Shown: positions 41,794 to 52,003, counted from the first letter of the stretch. The stretch: DNA of 64,000 bases from Pelomonas asaccharophilus_A (GCF_031458115.1 NZ_JAVDXV010000010.1:124001-188000); one strand, 5' to 3'. Translations and numbers: made by a program. Notes: generated by a model not told the origin, from the sequence alone.

Positions 41794-42626
41794 CCGTCAA
41801 ACCGCTGCTGCTGACTCTCGCGGCCCTGCTCGCCGGCTGCACCCAGATCGACACCGGTAACGTCGGCGTCGAGCGCACGCTGGGCAAGGTCAGCACGGAG
41901 GCGCTGCCGCCGGGCATCTACATGACCGTGTTCAAGACGGTGGATGAGTTCACGGCCAAGGAGATCAGCTTCCAGCTGGCCGACATGACGCCCAAGAGCC
42001 GCGACAACCTGACGATGAAGGACGTCGACATCGACGTCTATTTCAAGGTCATGCCGGCGGCCATTCCCGGACTGTTCACGAAGTACCAGGGCGACGTCGT
42101 CCGCCATGCCGACGTCGTGCGCGACGGCAGCAAGGACCTCGTCATCGCCTACAGCCGCGTGTCCCGCGAGGCCCGCGAGGCGGTCTACAAGTCCATCGCC
42201 GAGATGGATGCGACGACCATGCACACCAAGCGTGCCGAGCTGTCGGAGCGCGTAAGAGCCGAATTGCAGAAGGAACTGGACGGCACCGACAAGGGCGCCT
42301 TCGTCGTGACCGCGGTCAACGTGCGCAACCTGCTGACCGACCCGGCCATCGAGGCGGCCATTCGCCAGCGCGCCGAGACCGACCAGGCCATCGAGCGCAA
42401 GCGCAAGGAGGTGGAGCTGGCCAAGGCGGAGGCGGAGCGCCTCATCGTGGAGGCCGAAGGCCAGGCGCGCGCCAATCAGATCATCAGCGCCTCGCTGACG
42501 CCGGCACTGAAAGAGATCAAGCTCGCCGAGCTGCAGCGCGATGCAGCGCTGGCCATTGCGGCCAAACCGGGCAACACCGTGCTGATGGGCGGCGGCGGGC
42601 AACCACTCGTCAACGTCGGGAAGTAG
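41790..42626 (+). CDS. SPFH/prohibitin-domain lipoprotein, 278 aa
   Basis: Lipoprotein signal with lipobox LLAGC (C17). The SPFH domain spans about residues 25-180 (TGNVGVERTLGKVSTEAL, then PAAIPGLFTKYQGDV). A coiled-coil Glu/Lys-rich region follows (ERKRKEVELAKAEAERLIV), then QARANQIISASLTPALKEI. The C-terminus is Gly-rich. Prohibitin-like proteins form membrane scaffolds. Lipid anchoring instead of a transmembrane helix is unusual for the family. Confidence 0.87.
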   Translation: MTVKPLLLTLAALLAGCTQIDTGNVGVERTLGKVSTEALPPGIYMTVFKTVDEFTAKEISFQLADMTPKSRDNLTMKDVDIDVYFKVMPAAIPGLFTKYQGDVVRHADVVRDGSKDLVIAYSRVSREAREAVYKSIAEMDATTMHTKRAELSERVRAELQKELDGTDKGAFVVTAVNVRNLLTDPAIEAAIRQRAETDQAIERKRKEVELAKAEAERLIVEAEGQARANQIISASLTPALKEIKLAELQRDAALAIAAKPGNTVLMGGGGQPLVNVGK

Positions 42627-42631
42627 ACGCC

Positions 42632-43261
42632 ATGTTCGGCACCCACGACCTGCTGCTGTTCACCGCCACCGTCTTCGTGCTCAACGCCACCCCCGGCGTC
42701 GACATGGCCTACACGGTGGCCAGCACGCTGCGCGGTGGCTGGCGCCAGGGCGTGGCGGCGGCCATCGGCATCATGGGCGGCTGCGTGCTGCACACGCTGG
42801 CGGCTGCGTTCGGGCTGGCCGCGCTGCTGGCGACGTCGGCCGAAGCCTTCACGGTGGTCAAGCTGGTGGGCGCCGCCTACCTGCTTTACGTGGCTTGGGG
42901 CATGGCCCGCGCCGGGCTGCGGCCGGCCGGTGCGGCCGCCGAGGTGCAGGCGCCCGAGGCCTGGTGGCGCACGGTGCGCCAGGGCTTCCTGACCAACGCC
43001 TTGAATCCCAAGGTGGCGCTGTTCTTCCTGGCGCTGCTGCCGCAGTTCATCTTGGCCGATGCGCCGAGCAAGACGCTGGCCTTCCTGTTCCTGGGCGGCT
43101 GGTTCATCGCGCAGGGGCTGCTGTTCTTGCTCGTGCTGATCGCCCTCGTCGCGCCGCTGCGCCGCGCGAAGCCGCGGCCCTGGGTGGGACGCACGCTGAA
43201 CCTCGGCGGCGCCGGTCTGTTCACCGCGCTGGCCGCCAAACTTGCATTGACCAAACCATGA
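42632..43261 (+). CDS. LysE-family amino-acid/metabolite exporter, 209 aa
   Basis: About six transmembrane helices, with the LysE family N-terminus (LLLFTATVFVLNATPGVDM, the conserved PG-x-D), KLVGAAYLLYVAWGMAR and the F-x-N-A-L-N-P-K motif (GFLTNALNPKVALFFLAL). The substrate is unknown; family members export basic or hydrophobic amino acids. The stop overlaps the SDR start. Confidence 0.92.
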   Translation: MFGTHDLLLFTATVFVLNATPGVDMAYTVASTLRGGWRQGVAAAIGIMGGCVLHTLAAAFGLAALLATSAEAFTVVKLVGAAYLLYVAWGMARAGLRPAGAAAEVQAPEAWWRTVRQGFLTNALNPKVALFFLALLPQFILADAPSKTLAFLFLGGWFIAQGLLFLLVLIALVAPLRRAKPRPWVGRTLNLGGAGLFTALAAKLALTKP

Positions 43262-43923
43262 ATGTCCTCATCATCGGCGCCTCCCGCGGCCTGGGCCTGG
43301 AGTTCGTGCGCCAGTACCGCGCAGCCGGCGCCCGCATCACGGCCACCGCGCGCGACGAGGCGGCGCTGGACTGGCTGCGCGAATACGGCGCCCGTGCGCT
43401 GAAGCTGGATGTGGCCGATGCGGCCAGCGTGTCGGGCCTGGCCTGGCAGGTGGACGGCGAGCGCTTCGACGTGGTGGTCATCAACGCCGGCGTGTTCGGC
43501 TCGCGCACCGAGGGCTTGCAGCCGCCCACCGAGGCCGAGTTCGACACCGTCATGCGCACCAACGTGCTGGGCCCCATGCGGCTGCTGCCGCAGATCGCCG
43601 AGGCGCTGGCGCCCGGCGCGCGCCTTGCCATCGTGTCGTCGCGCATGGGCTCCATCGCGTTGCGCACCAATCCCGCCGGCTGGCTGTACCGGGCGTCGAA
43701 GGCGGCCGTGAACTCGGTCATGAAGGACGCGGCGCTGGCGCTGGCCGGCCAGGCCACCGTCATCAGCTTCCACCCCGGCTGGGTGCGCACCGACATGGGC
43801 GGCGCCGGCGCCGACATCGACGCCAGCACCAGCATCGCCGGCATGCGCACGGTGCTTGCCGCCGTGAAGCCGACCGATTCGGGCAGCTTCTTCAATTACG
43901 ACGGTCAGCGGCTGGACTGGTGA
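43258..43923 (+). CDS. Short-chain dehydrogenase/reductase, 221 aa
   Basis: NAD(P)-dependent oxidoreductase of the classical SDR type. The N-terminal cofactor motif is IGASRGLG (6-13), the NAG motif is VVVINAGVF, S and the Y-x-x-x-K motif occur as VSSRMGSIALRTN and YRASKAAVNSV. The substrate is unknown. ATGA overlap with the LysE gene suggests the pair are co-expressed. Confidence 0.92.
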   Translation: MNVLIIGASRGLGLEFVRQYRAAGARITATARDEAALDWLREYGARALKLDVADAASVSGLAWQVDGERFDVVVINAGVFGSRTEGLQPPTEAEFDTVMRTNVLGPMRLLPQIAEALAPGARLAIVSSRMGSIALRTNPAGWLYRASKAAVNSVMKDAALALAGQATVISFHPGWVRTDMGGAGADIDASTSIAGMRTVLAAVKPTDSGSFFNYDGQRLDW

Positions 43924-44111
43924 GGTCCGCGGGTCGGCTGTCCGCACCCGCCCAGAGCCGTTACGTGGTGTAGCCAATGAGCGCTGCTCGCGGGCGGGAT
44001 CCGGCGTTGGCGCTGCTAACGTCATCATCCCGGCACTGCGCTTGCTTATCCTCCGACGGAACAGCGGGTACACGCTGAGCCGCACCAAAACAGGAACTTC
44101 AGGAGGATTTG

Positions 44112-44585
44112 ATGGACGCCATCCTTGCCGCTGCCGAAACGGTCACGCCGCTGGTGCATGTGGGAGAAACCTGCGAGCGCAGTGTGCGCTTCAGCCGCGA
44201 CGACATCGCCACCTTCGCGCGGCTGACCGGCGACACGAACCCGCTGCACCACGACGTGCAGGCCGCCCAGCGCGCTCGCCACGGCGAGATCATCGCCAGC
44301 GGCCAGCAGACGACGGCCCAGATGATCGGCCTGGTGGCCAGCCATTTCTCGCGCAGCGACGACGGCCAGGAGCGCGAGCTGCTGTGCCTGAACTTCAACT
44401 TCGCGTTCAAGGCGCCGGTGTTCGCCGAGCAGGAGCTGGTGTTGCACTGGCGCGTGGCCAGCGTGGAGTGGAACGCGTCGCTGGGCGGCTGGCTGTTCCA
44501 CGCCGACGGCCGTGCGACGGTGCGCAACGCGCATCCCTGTGTCGTCGGGCGCGGCACGTTGCTGGTGAAGTCAGGACAGGACTGA
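44112..44585 (+). CDS. MaoC-like hot-dog hydratase, 157 aa
   Basis: A single hot-dog domain of the MaoC/(R)-enoyl-CoA hydratase type. The hydratase motif is FARLTGDTNPLHHD with likely catalytic D41 and H46. It has a helix-wrapped core (GEIIASGQQTTAQMIGLVA). AGGAGG sits 5 nt before the ATG at 44112 (a TTG three bases earlier is not needed). It may work with other acyl-CoA genes in the window; this is by family only. Confidence 0.9.
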   Translation: MDAILAAAETVTPLVHVGETCERSVRFSRDDIATFARLTGDTNPLHHDVQAAQRARHGEIIASGQQTTAQMIGLVASHFSRSDDGQERELLCLNFNFAFKAPVFAEQELVLHWRVASVEWNASLGGWLFHADGRATVRNAHPCVVGRGTLLVKSGQD

Positions 44586-44656
44586 GTGTTTCGGGCCGAG
44601 CGCCGGGCCGCCACAAGCCGGCCCGCGTTCAGCGCGGCGCGGCTGGGCGAGGGGCT
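44586..44656. repeat. Structured intergenic repeat (intact copy)
   Basis: A GC-rich element between convergent genes, with a CGCCGGGC-type inverted structure. Its reverse complement matches the two halves of 36264-36453 (about 85% over the first half, nearly identical over the second) without the 115-bp interruption. Confidence 0.7.
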
Positions 44657-45024
<368 letters not shown>

Positions 45025-45028
<4 letters not shown>

Positions 45029-46836
45029 GGCAGTGGCTCCATTTCGATGACAAAGCGCGAGCCGCCCTCCTCCGGCGTCTCGTGGCGGATGCGGCCGTTC
45101 ATGGCGCCCAGCAGCTGGGCGCTCAGGTACAGCCCCAGCCCGGTGCCCTCCTGCGCGCTGGCGAGGCCGCCCTCGAGCTGGCGGAATGGCTGGAACAGCA
45201 GCGCGCGCTGCTCGGGCGGCACGCCGGGGCCATGGTCGCGCACGCTGACGACGAGGCGCTCGCCGTCGCGCCGCGCGGCGATCTCCACGTCGCCCTGGTG
45301 GCTGAACTTGATCGCGTTGCCCACCAGGTTCAGCAGCACCTGCACGAGCTTGAGCCGGTCGCCGCGCCAGGGCAACGGTGTCGGCACGGCCAGCGTCAGC
45401 GTGAGGCCGCGCGAGTCGGCCAGCGGCCGCAGCTGGCCCACCACATCGGCGGCGATATCGGCGATGTCCAGCGGTGCAACCACCAGTTCCGTGCGACCGG
45501 CCTCGATGCGGGACAGGTCCAGCAAGTCGTTGATCAGCGCCAGCAGGTGGCGGCCCGAGTTGGACACAAAGCCCAGCTGGCGCACCTGTTCCGGGCTGAC
45601 CGCGCCGCTGCGGCCGCTGCGCAGCAGGTCGGTGAAGCCGAGGATGGCGTTCAGCGGCGTGCGCAGCTCGTGGCTCATGCGGGCCAGGAACTCGGACTTG
45701 GTGCGGTCCAGCTCCTGCAGCCGGTGCTGCTCGGCGGTCGCGCGTTCGGCGGCGCGGCGCTCGGTGATGTCGTGCAGGAAGCCGACGAACAGCGTCTCGC
45801 CATCCAGCTCGAAGCGCGCGAAGCGGATCTCGACCGGCAGCTCGTGCCCATCGACGTGACGGGCCTGCGTCTCGACGCCGCGCCAGTCCAGTCGCTTCTC
45901 GCCAGTGGCCAGGTGGCGGGCCAGCCCGGCGAGGTGCTGCGCATTCAGCGCCTCGGGCTGCAGCACGGCCAGCGGCTGGCCCACCAGCTGGCCCGGCGCG
46001 TGGCCCAGCAGCGCATGCACGGCCGGGTTGGCGAAGCGGATGCAGCTGCGCGCGTCAATGATGACGGCGCCGTCGATGCTGGTCTCCCACAGCGTGCGGA
46101 ACAGCGCCTCGCTGCGTTGCACGGCCTGGGCCGCGGCCAGGTCCTCGCGCGCGCGGCGCAGCACCAGGCCGGCCGCCGCCAGGCCGAACAGCAGCGCGCA
46201 GATGACCCAGATGGCGATGACCGCCGCGGCCGTGATGCGCGACGCCAGACCCAGGCTGGCCGAGAAGCGCTGCTCCATGGGCGTCAGCCGGGCATCCAGC
46301 GCCAGCACCTGCGGCTGCAGGGCGCTGCGCTCGGCGGCCGGCAGCGTGCGCGCCCGAGCCGCGAGTGCGGTCAGCTCGGCGATCAGCCCGTCGGCCTCGC
46401 GCCAGATGGCCACCGAGTCGGCCATGTAGGGCAGCGCGCGGCAGCAGCGGTAGAGGCGGATCATGCCGGCCACGTCGTCGGCGTGGTTGCGGCCGGCGAT
46501 GAAGGCCTGGCGCGCTTCGTCGACGTGCGCGCCACTGCGGTCCATCGCCTCACGCGCGCGCCGGTCGGCGAGCGGCACCGCGATCTCACGCTCGAACACC
46601 TGGTAATGCGCTTCGTCGCCGGACTGCAGATACAGCGTCAACGCCAGCGCCGCGCTCTTCTGCGCGCGCGACCACTGGCTCTCGCCCGCCACATAGGCCC
46701 GCGCGGCGGACAACGCCGTCACCGCGAACAGCCCGAGGGCCGCCAGCAATGCCGCCATCGCCAGCAGCAGCCAGGCGACGCGCCGCGCACTGCGCGGCAG
46801 CGCAGTCGACGGGTTAGGGGCGGGAGTGGTACTCAC
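45025..46836 (-). CDS. Membrane PAS-domain sensor histidine kinase, 603 aa
   Basis: Two membrane spans (about 20-40 and 202-227) enclose a periplasmic helical domain of about 160 residues. A PAS domain (about 243-355: LFRTLWETSIDGAVII) follows. The dimerisation/phosphoacceptor H389 lies in FLARMSHELRTPLNAI. The N-box LLNLVGNAIKFS and G boxes (DHGPGVP, GTGLGLYLS) are intact. A GTG start at 46836 places the N-terminus just inside the first basic stretch (RSARRVAW). It is coupled to the response regulator gene. Confidence 0.92.
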
Positions 46837-46939
46837 CAAGGCCGAGTATGCCCAGCGGCGGCACGCGCGTGAATCGGCGTCATGCCCGCCGCGTGCGGCC
46901 GGCGGGGACAATGGCCCACCCACATCAACGGGCCAATCC

Positions 46940-48073
46940 ATGCTTCTTACCGAAGACCACCTCGCCGTACAGGACGCCATCCGCGCCTTCGTGCAGGCCG
47001 AGATCGCCCCCCACGCCGCGGCCTGGGACAAGAATCACCACTTTCCCGCCGAGCAGCTGAAAGGCCTGGCGGCCCTGGGCTGCTATGGCGTGGCCGTGCC
47101 CACCGAATGGGACGGCGCGGGCCTGGACTATCTGGCGCTGGCCGTCATCCTCGAAGAGATCGCCGCTGGCGACGGTGGCACCAGTACCGTGGTCAGCGTC
47201 AACAACTGCCCGGTCTGCTCCATCCTGATGGCCTTCGGCAATGCCGACCAGAAGGAGCGCTTCCTGAAGCCGCTGGCGCGTGGGGACATGCTGGGCGCGT
47301 TCTGCCTGACCGAGCCGCATGTGGGCTCCGAGGCCGGCGGCCTGCGCACCACCGCCACGCGTGACGGCGACGACTATGTGCTGAACGGCGTCAAGCAATT
47401 CATCACCAGCGGCAAGCATGGCGACGTGGCCATCGTGATGGCCGTGACCGACAAGGCCGCCGGCAAGAAGGGCATCAGCGCCTTCGTCGTGCCGACCGAT
47501 GCCCCGGGCTACCAGGTCGCGCGCATCGAGGAGAAGATGGGCCAGCACAGCAGCGACACGGCGCAGATCGTGTTCGAGAACTGCCGCGTGCCGGCCGCCA
47601 ACCGGCTGGGCGACGAAGGCCAGGGGCTGAAGATCGCGCTGTCGGGCCTGGAGGGCGGGCGCATCGGCATCGCATCACAGAGCGTGGGCATGGCGCGCGC
47701 GGCCTTCGAGGCGGCGCTGCGCTACAGCAAGGAGCGAGTCACCTTCGACCAACCCATCTTTGACCACCAGGCCGTGCAGTTCAAGCTGGCCGACATGGCG
47801 ACGCGCATCGAGGCCGCACGCCAACTGATCTGGCATGCGGCCAGCCTGAAGGACGCCGGCCGGCCCTGCCTGACGGAGGCGGCCATGGCCAAGTTGTTCG
47901 CCAGTGAGATGGCCGAGCAGGTATGCTCAGACGCCATCCAGATCCACGGCGGCTACGGCTACCTCAGCGACTTCCCCGTGGAGCGCATCTACCGCGACGT
48001 GCGCGTGACGCAGATCTACGAGGGCACGAGCGAGGTGCAGAAGATCCTGATCGGCCGGGCGCTGGCCGGTTGA
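46940..48073 (+). CDS. Acyl-CoA dehydrogenase (short/branched-chain type), 377 aa
   Basis: FAD-dependent acyl-CoA dehydrogenase with FCLTEPHVGSEAGGLRTTA and ITSGKHGDVAIVMA motifs. The catalytic base is the usual C-terminal Glu, E361 in IYEGTSEVQ, unlike the isovaleryl enzyme at 24161. It fits butyryl/short-chain enzymes. The ATG at 46940 is about 100 bp from the divergent histidine kinase. No LiuR-like palindrome is seen upstream. Confidence 0.93.
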   Translation: MLLTEDHLAVQDAIRAFVQAEIAPHAAAWDKNHHFPAEQLKGLAALGCYGVAVPTEWDGAGLDYLALAVILEEIAAGDGGTSTVVSVNNCPVCSILMAFGNADQKERFLKPLARGDMLGAFCLTEPHVGSEAGGLRTTATRDGDDYVLNGVKQFITSGKHGDVAIVMAVTDKAAGKKGISAFVVPTDAPGYQVARIEEKMGQHSSDTAQIVFENCRVPAANRLGDEGQGLKIALSGLEGGRIGIASQSVGMARAAFEAALRYSKERVTFDQPIFDHQAVQFKLADMATRIEAARQLIWHAASLKDAGRPCLTEAAMAKLFASEMAEQVCSDAIQIHGGYGYLSDFPVERIYRDVRVTQIYEGTSEVQKILIGRALAG

Positions 48074-48079
48074 AAGTCA

Positions 48080-48655
48080 TCAGCCCAAGCGGGCGAACAT
48101 GTGCTGGCCGTTGAGGGCGTTCAGGTCCTCGGTGCGCCCGTTGTGCTGGCAGGCGGGCTTGGCCTTGATGGCGCGGGCCATCAGTGTGATTCGATCACCG
48201 AACCCGGCGCAGTTCAGGCCCTGCGTGGTCGTACGAAATCCGCAGTGGCGCCAGAACGCCAGCGCTGCCCTGTTTGACTCGACCACGCTGATGTACCAGC
48301 GCGAGATGCCGGGCCAGCGTCGGGCCTGCCGGCTTAATCGGTCAACGATCTCGCAGCCGAGATGACGCTGTTGCAGGTTCTTCGGCACCAGCAACAGCAG
48401 CAGCGCGGCACTGTCGACGGTTGGCAGGTGAAGTGCGATCTGGGCCAGCCCGACGGGTGTGTCGTGCTCGAAGGCGGCAAAAGTCAGGCGGTCTTCCAGC
48501 TTGCATTCATCTGGGAAGCGGCCGGACAGAGGTTCGGCGCTGGTGCTGGGAAGACGTCCGAACGTATCGAACTCATAGTTCGGCGTGTCCAGGAACAGTC
48601 TGTCAGCGATGCAGCGATCAGTGGGCAGATCTAGATTGAGGCGGCGCAGAAACAT
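48080..48655 (-). CDS. GNAT-family acetyltransferase-like protein, 191 aa
   Basis: The region ALLLLLVPKNLQQRHLGCEIV resembles the acetyl-CoA loop of GNAT proteins, and VVESNRAALAFWRHCGFRT is the typical C-terminal GNAT motif (N-x-x-A-x-x-F-x-x-x-G-F). Substrate unknown. Codon use and G+C appear lower than in neighbours, and a gene-free low-G+C stretch follows, which suggests recent acquisition. Confidence 0.8.
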   Translation of the reverse strand: MFLRRLNLDLPTDRCIADRLFLDTPNYEFDTFGRLPSTSAEPLSGRFPDECKLEDRLTFAAFEHDTPVGLAQIALHLPTVDSAALLLLLVPKNLQQRHLGCEIVDRLSRQARRWPGISRWYISVVESNRAALAFWRHCGFRTTTQGLNCAGFGDRITLMARAIKAKPACQHNGRTEDLNALNGQHMFARLG

Positions 48656-48984
48656 CGGGCGAAGCCAGCTTACAGACAGCTTCGCAGCTTACTCAAACGG
48701 TCATCAACTTGCGCGATTTCAGGACAAAGAATCGCAACAAGTGTGTTGCAGGAATTTTCCTGCCTTGAGATTTCGCTGCCGAGATGCTAACGCATCAGCT
48801 GGTGTTGATCTCAGTGCCGCACACAGACATCAGGTGGCGCCTCCCGCACCGTCGATGGAAACGCTGACCCCGTTCGCGCGCGCAGCCGTCCAAGCATCCC
48901 GCGCTGACGCCATCCGTCGGCGATCCATCGCCAGATGGATCCGGCGTGCCTAGCATCCGCCTGAAACTGGAAACCGAGGGTGGC
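48656..48984. other. Low-G+C intergenic stretch
   Basis: About 330 bp, visibly more AT-rich than the rest, containing a small hairpin GCAGGAA/TTCCTGC (48748-48763). No open frame is convincing; some short frames reach into it but lack a ribosome site. Possible insertion scar next to the GNAT gene. Confidence 0.5.
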
Positions 48985-49920
48985 ATGGACGACAACAGCG
49001 AATTGCTTTCGGCCCGCGGCCTGCGCAAGACCTATGGCGATCGCGTGGCCGTGCACGAGGTCAGCCTCGCGCTGCGCCCCGGCGAGGTGCTGGGTCTGCT
49101 GGGGCCCAATGGCGCGGGCAAGTCGACGACGGTGGGCATGATCTGTGGTCTGACCGTGCCCGACGCCGGCTCGGTCACGATGGCCGATGGGGTCAGCCTG
49201 GCCTCCGACGAGGCGGGCTACAAGCGCCGCATCGGCCTGGTGCCGCAGGACATCGCGCTGTACGAGGACCTGCCGGCCCGCATGAACGTGGAGCTGTTTG
49301 GCGCGTTGTACGGCATGGCGCCCGACGTGCTGAAGCGCCGCACCGACGAGGTGTTGGCCCTGGTGGGGCTGTCGGACCGCGCGAAGGACAAGCCGGCCAC
49401 GTTCTCCGGTGGCATGAAGCGGCGGCTGAACATCGCCTGCGCGCTGGTGCACGACCCCGAGGTCATCCTGCTGGACGAGCCCACGGCCGGCGTGGACCCG
49501 CAGAGCCGCAATGCGATCTTCGACAACCTGGAGGCGCTGAAGGCGGCCGGCAAGGCCTTGATCTACACGACGCACTACATGGAAGAAGCCGAGCGCCTGG
49601 CCGACCGCATCACCATCATCGACCACGGCCGCGTCGTCGCCAGCGGCACGCAGGCGCAGTTGTTCGCGCTGCTGCCGGCCGCGCAGACGCTGCAGGTCGA
49701 CCTTGGCGGCGAGCCCGACGACGCGCTGCTGGCCGGCCTGCCCGGCGTGACGCGCAGCGGCCAGCGGCTGGAGGTCCGCGTCGCCGACGTGGCCCGCGAT
49801 GCCGGCGCGCTGATGGCGGCGCTGGCGCAGCGCGGCCTGCAGGTGCGCGGCATCGCCACCGCGCGCGTCACGCTCGAAGACGTGTTCCTGCAACTCACCG
49901 GCCGCGCCCTTCGCGACTGA
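48985..49920 (+). CDS. ABC-2 exporter ATPase, 311 aa
   Basis: Walker A GPNGAGKST, Q-loop VPQDIALYEDL, signature FSGGMKRRL (the F-S-G-G-M form of ABC-2 exporters), Walker B VILLDEPTAGVD and the switch His in YTTHYMEEAE. The C-terminal 100 residues carry the usual DrrA/NodI-type extension (TLQVDLGGEPDDALL). The start at 48985 is preferred over GTG 48946. It pairs with the permease gene 15 bp downstream. Confidence 0.92.
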   Translation: MDDNSELLSARGLRKTYGDRVAVHEVSLALRPGEVLGLLGPNGAGKSTTVGMICGLTVPDAGSVTMADGVSLASDEAGYKRRIGLVPQDIALYEDLPARMNVELFGALYGMAPDVLKRRTDEVLALVGLSDRAKDKPATFSGGMKRRLNIACALVHDPEVILLDEPTAGVDPQSRNAIFDNLEALKAAGKALIYTTHYMEEAERLADRITIIDHGRVVASGTQAQLFALLPAAQTLQVDLGGEPDDALLAGLPGVTRSGQRLEVRVADVARDAGALMAALAQRGLQVRGIATARVTLEDVFLQLTGRALRD

Positions 49921-49934
49921 CAGGAGACTGAATC

Positions 49935-51215
49935 ATGCAAGCGCTGCTCGCCCTCGTCCGTGCGGAGATCAAGCTGCACTTCTCCAACCGTCGCGCCGTG
50001 CTGCTCAGCATCGTGGCGCCCATCCTCATCGCGGCCTTCTTCGGCAGCCTGTTCGGCAACACGGCCAAGCCGGCCGGCATCGCCATCGGCGTCGTGGACC
50101 ACGATGCCAGCCCGCTGTCGCAACGTGTCGTCGCGGCGCTGCAGGCCGACACATCGCTGAAGACGCAGATCGGCGACGAGGCCGCGTTGCTTCAGTTGGT
50201 GCGCGCCGGCAAGCTGCGCGCGGTAGCCGTGCTGCCCCAGGGGCTGGGCGAGCAGGCCTCGCGGGCGATGTTCGGCGCCGCGCCCAAGCCCGAGATCGCG
50301 CTGCACTACGACCCTTCGCAGTCCAGCGTGCTGGCCATCGTGCGCGGGCTGCTGGCGCAGACGCTGATGCAGGAGGTCAGCCGCGCCAGCTTCAGCCCGG
50401 CGGTGCTGGGGGACATGCAGCGCCAGGTGCGCGATGCCAGCGGCATGCCCACCGCCCAGCGCGACGCGCTGGCGAAGATGTTCGACGCCATCGGCGACGT
50501 GCAGCGCAGCGAGGCGGCGGCACCCGCCGCCAGCAGTGGTGGCGCAGGCCTGTCCATGCCGTACACGACGCGCGAGATCGAGGCCGTGCAGTCGGCCGCC
50601 AACGCGGCGCCCGCGGCCTACAACAGCTATGCGCATTCGTTCGCCGGCATGGGCGTGCAGTTCATCCTGATGGCCGGCATCGACATGGCCGTGGGCCTGC
50701 TGCTGATGCGCCGGCTGGGCCTGTGGAAGCGGCTGCGTGCCGCGCCGCTGTCGCGCACGCAATTGCTGGGCAGCCGCGTGCTGGCCAGCGCGCTGATCTC
50801 GCTGATCGTGTTCGCGGTGATCTACGCGGTGGCGATGGCGGCCTTCGGCGTGCGGGTGCTGGGCAGCTGGCCCGGCCTCGCGCTGGTGCTGGTGTGCTTC
50901 TCGCTGCTGACCGCCAGCTTCGGCCTGCTGGTGGCCGCCTTGGGCCGCACGCCCGAGGCCACGCGCGGCCTGGCCATCCTGGCAACGCTGCTGATGGTCA
51001 TGCTGGGCGGCGCCTGGGTGCCGGCCTTCATTTTCCCTGAGTGGCTGCAGACCGCATCGCTGGCCGTGCCCACGCGCTGGGCGGTGGATGCGCTGGACGC
51101 AATGACCTGGCGGGCCCAGCCGTTCTCCGAGGCGCTGCTGCCCAGCGCGGTGATGCTGGGTTTCAGCCTGGCGTTCGCGCTGATCGCCGTCTGGCGCTTC
51201 CGCTGGGAGGAGTGA
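49935..51215 (+). CDS. ABC-2 exporter permease, 426 aa
   Basis: N-terminal membrane helix (FSNRRAVLLSIVAPILIAAFFG), a large extracytoplasmic domain of about 190 residues (GIAIGVVDHDASPLSQ onward), then five transmembrane helices near the C-terminus from FILMAGIDMAVGLLLMRRL, with a RTPEATRGLAILATLLMVML loop. This is the YhhJ/NatB layout of type 2 exporters. The exported compound is unknown. Confidence 0.92.
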   Translation: MQALLALVRAEIKLHFSNRRAVLLSIVAPILIAAFFGSLFGNTAKPAGIAIGVVDHDASPLSQRVVAALQADTSLKTQIGDEAALLQLVRAGKLRAVAVLPQGLGEQASRAMFGAAPKPEIALHYDPSQSSVLAIVRGLLAQTLMQEVSRASFSPAVLGDMQRQVRDASGMPTAQRDALAKMFDAIGDVQRSEAAAPAASSGGAGLSMPYTTREIEAVQSAANAAPAAYNSYAHSFAGMGVQFILMAGIDMAVGLLLMRRLGLWKRLRAAPLSRTQLLGSRVLASALISLIVFAVIYAVAMAAFGVRVLGSWPGLALVLVCFSLLTASFGLLVAALGRTPEATRGLAILATLLMVMLGGAWVPAFIFPEWLQTASLAVPTRWAVDALDAMTWRAQPFSEALLPSAVMLGFSLAFALIAVWRFRWEE

Positions 51216-51905
51216 TCAGAGGATGGGTGAGGCCCAGCGCTCGAAGCGCGGCGCCAGGCGCCAGCCGTCCTCGCCCAGCCAGTCGGCCGACACCAGCACG
51301 CGGTGCGCGCGACCGATGAGCTTCTCGCGCGGCACGCTGCCGATGACACGCGAGTCGGCGCTGAGGTCGCGGTTGTCGCCCAGCATGAAGTAGTGGCCCG
51401 CCGGCACGGTGATGGCGCCGAAGTCGCGCCGCGCATGCAACGCCGGCAGCGCCTGCATGGCATGGGGCCGGCCGCCCAGGTCTTCGGTGGACCGCAGCGC
51501 GTCAACGACCCAGCCCGGCGTCAGCGTCTCGCCGTGCCGGCTCGCGCCGGCCTGTGCTTGCGCATGGCCGTTGAGGATCAGGTGGCCGTCGCGCATCTCG
51601 ACGCGGTCGCCCGGCAGCCCGACGATGCGCTTGATGAGCCGCGTGCCGTCCGCCGGCGAGCTGAACGTGACCACGTCACCGCGGCGCGGCTCGGCCAGCG
51701 GCAGCAGCACCACATCCGTCAGCGGCAGCTTGAGGTCGTAGGCCAGCCGATTGACCAGCACCACATCGCCCTCCCGCAGCGTGGGCCGCATGGATGCCGA
51801 CGGGATGGGGTTCCAGTCGGCCACCGCGGTGCGGAACAGCGCGAGACCCAACAGGAAGACGATGAAGCCGCGGTGGGCCTTGAGGGTGTGCAGCAGGGTG
51901 TTCAT
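51216..51905 (-). CDS. lepB: Signal peptidase I, 229 aa
   Basis: Cleaves signal peptides from exported proteins. One membrane helix (12-28). The nucleophile S38 is in PIPSASMRPTL, the general base K92 in TRLIKRIVGLPGD, and the C-terminal box GDNRDLSADSR is intact. It is a short form with one anchor. The usual partner gene lepA is not adjacent, so this may be a second signal peptidase. The stop lies directly next to the exporter permease stop on the other strand. Confidence 0.93.
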   Translation of the reverse strand: MNTLLHTLKAHRGFIVFLLGLALFRTAVADWNPIPSASMRPTLREGDVVLVNRLAYDLKLPLTDVVLLPLAEPRRGDVVTFSSPADGTRLIKRIVGLPGDRVEMRDGHLILNGHAQAQAGASRHGETLTPGWVVDALRSTEDLGGRPHAMQALPALHARRDFGAITVPAGHYFMLGDNRDLSADSRVIGSVPREKLIGRAHRVLVSADWLGEDGWRLAPRFERWASPIL

Positions 51906-52003
51906 GCCGCCATGCTGTGGCGCCCGGCCGCGATGTGGGGCACCGGCCCGGCGAATGGCGGGAATTGGCGTGTGGATGGCACAGGGGCGGGTACAAAGCC
52001 GGC

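Noticed and set aside
45082..46872. 596-aa plus-strand frame over the histidine kinase
   Set aside because: Antisense shadow; the kinase motifs lie on the minus strand.
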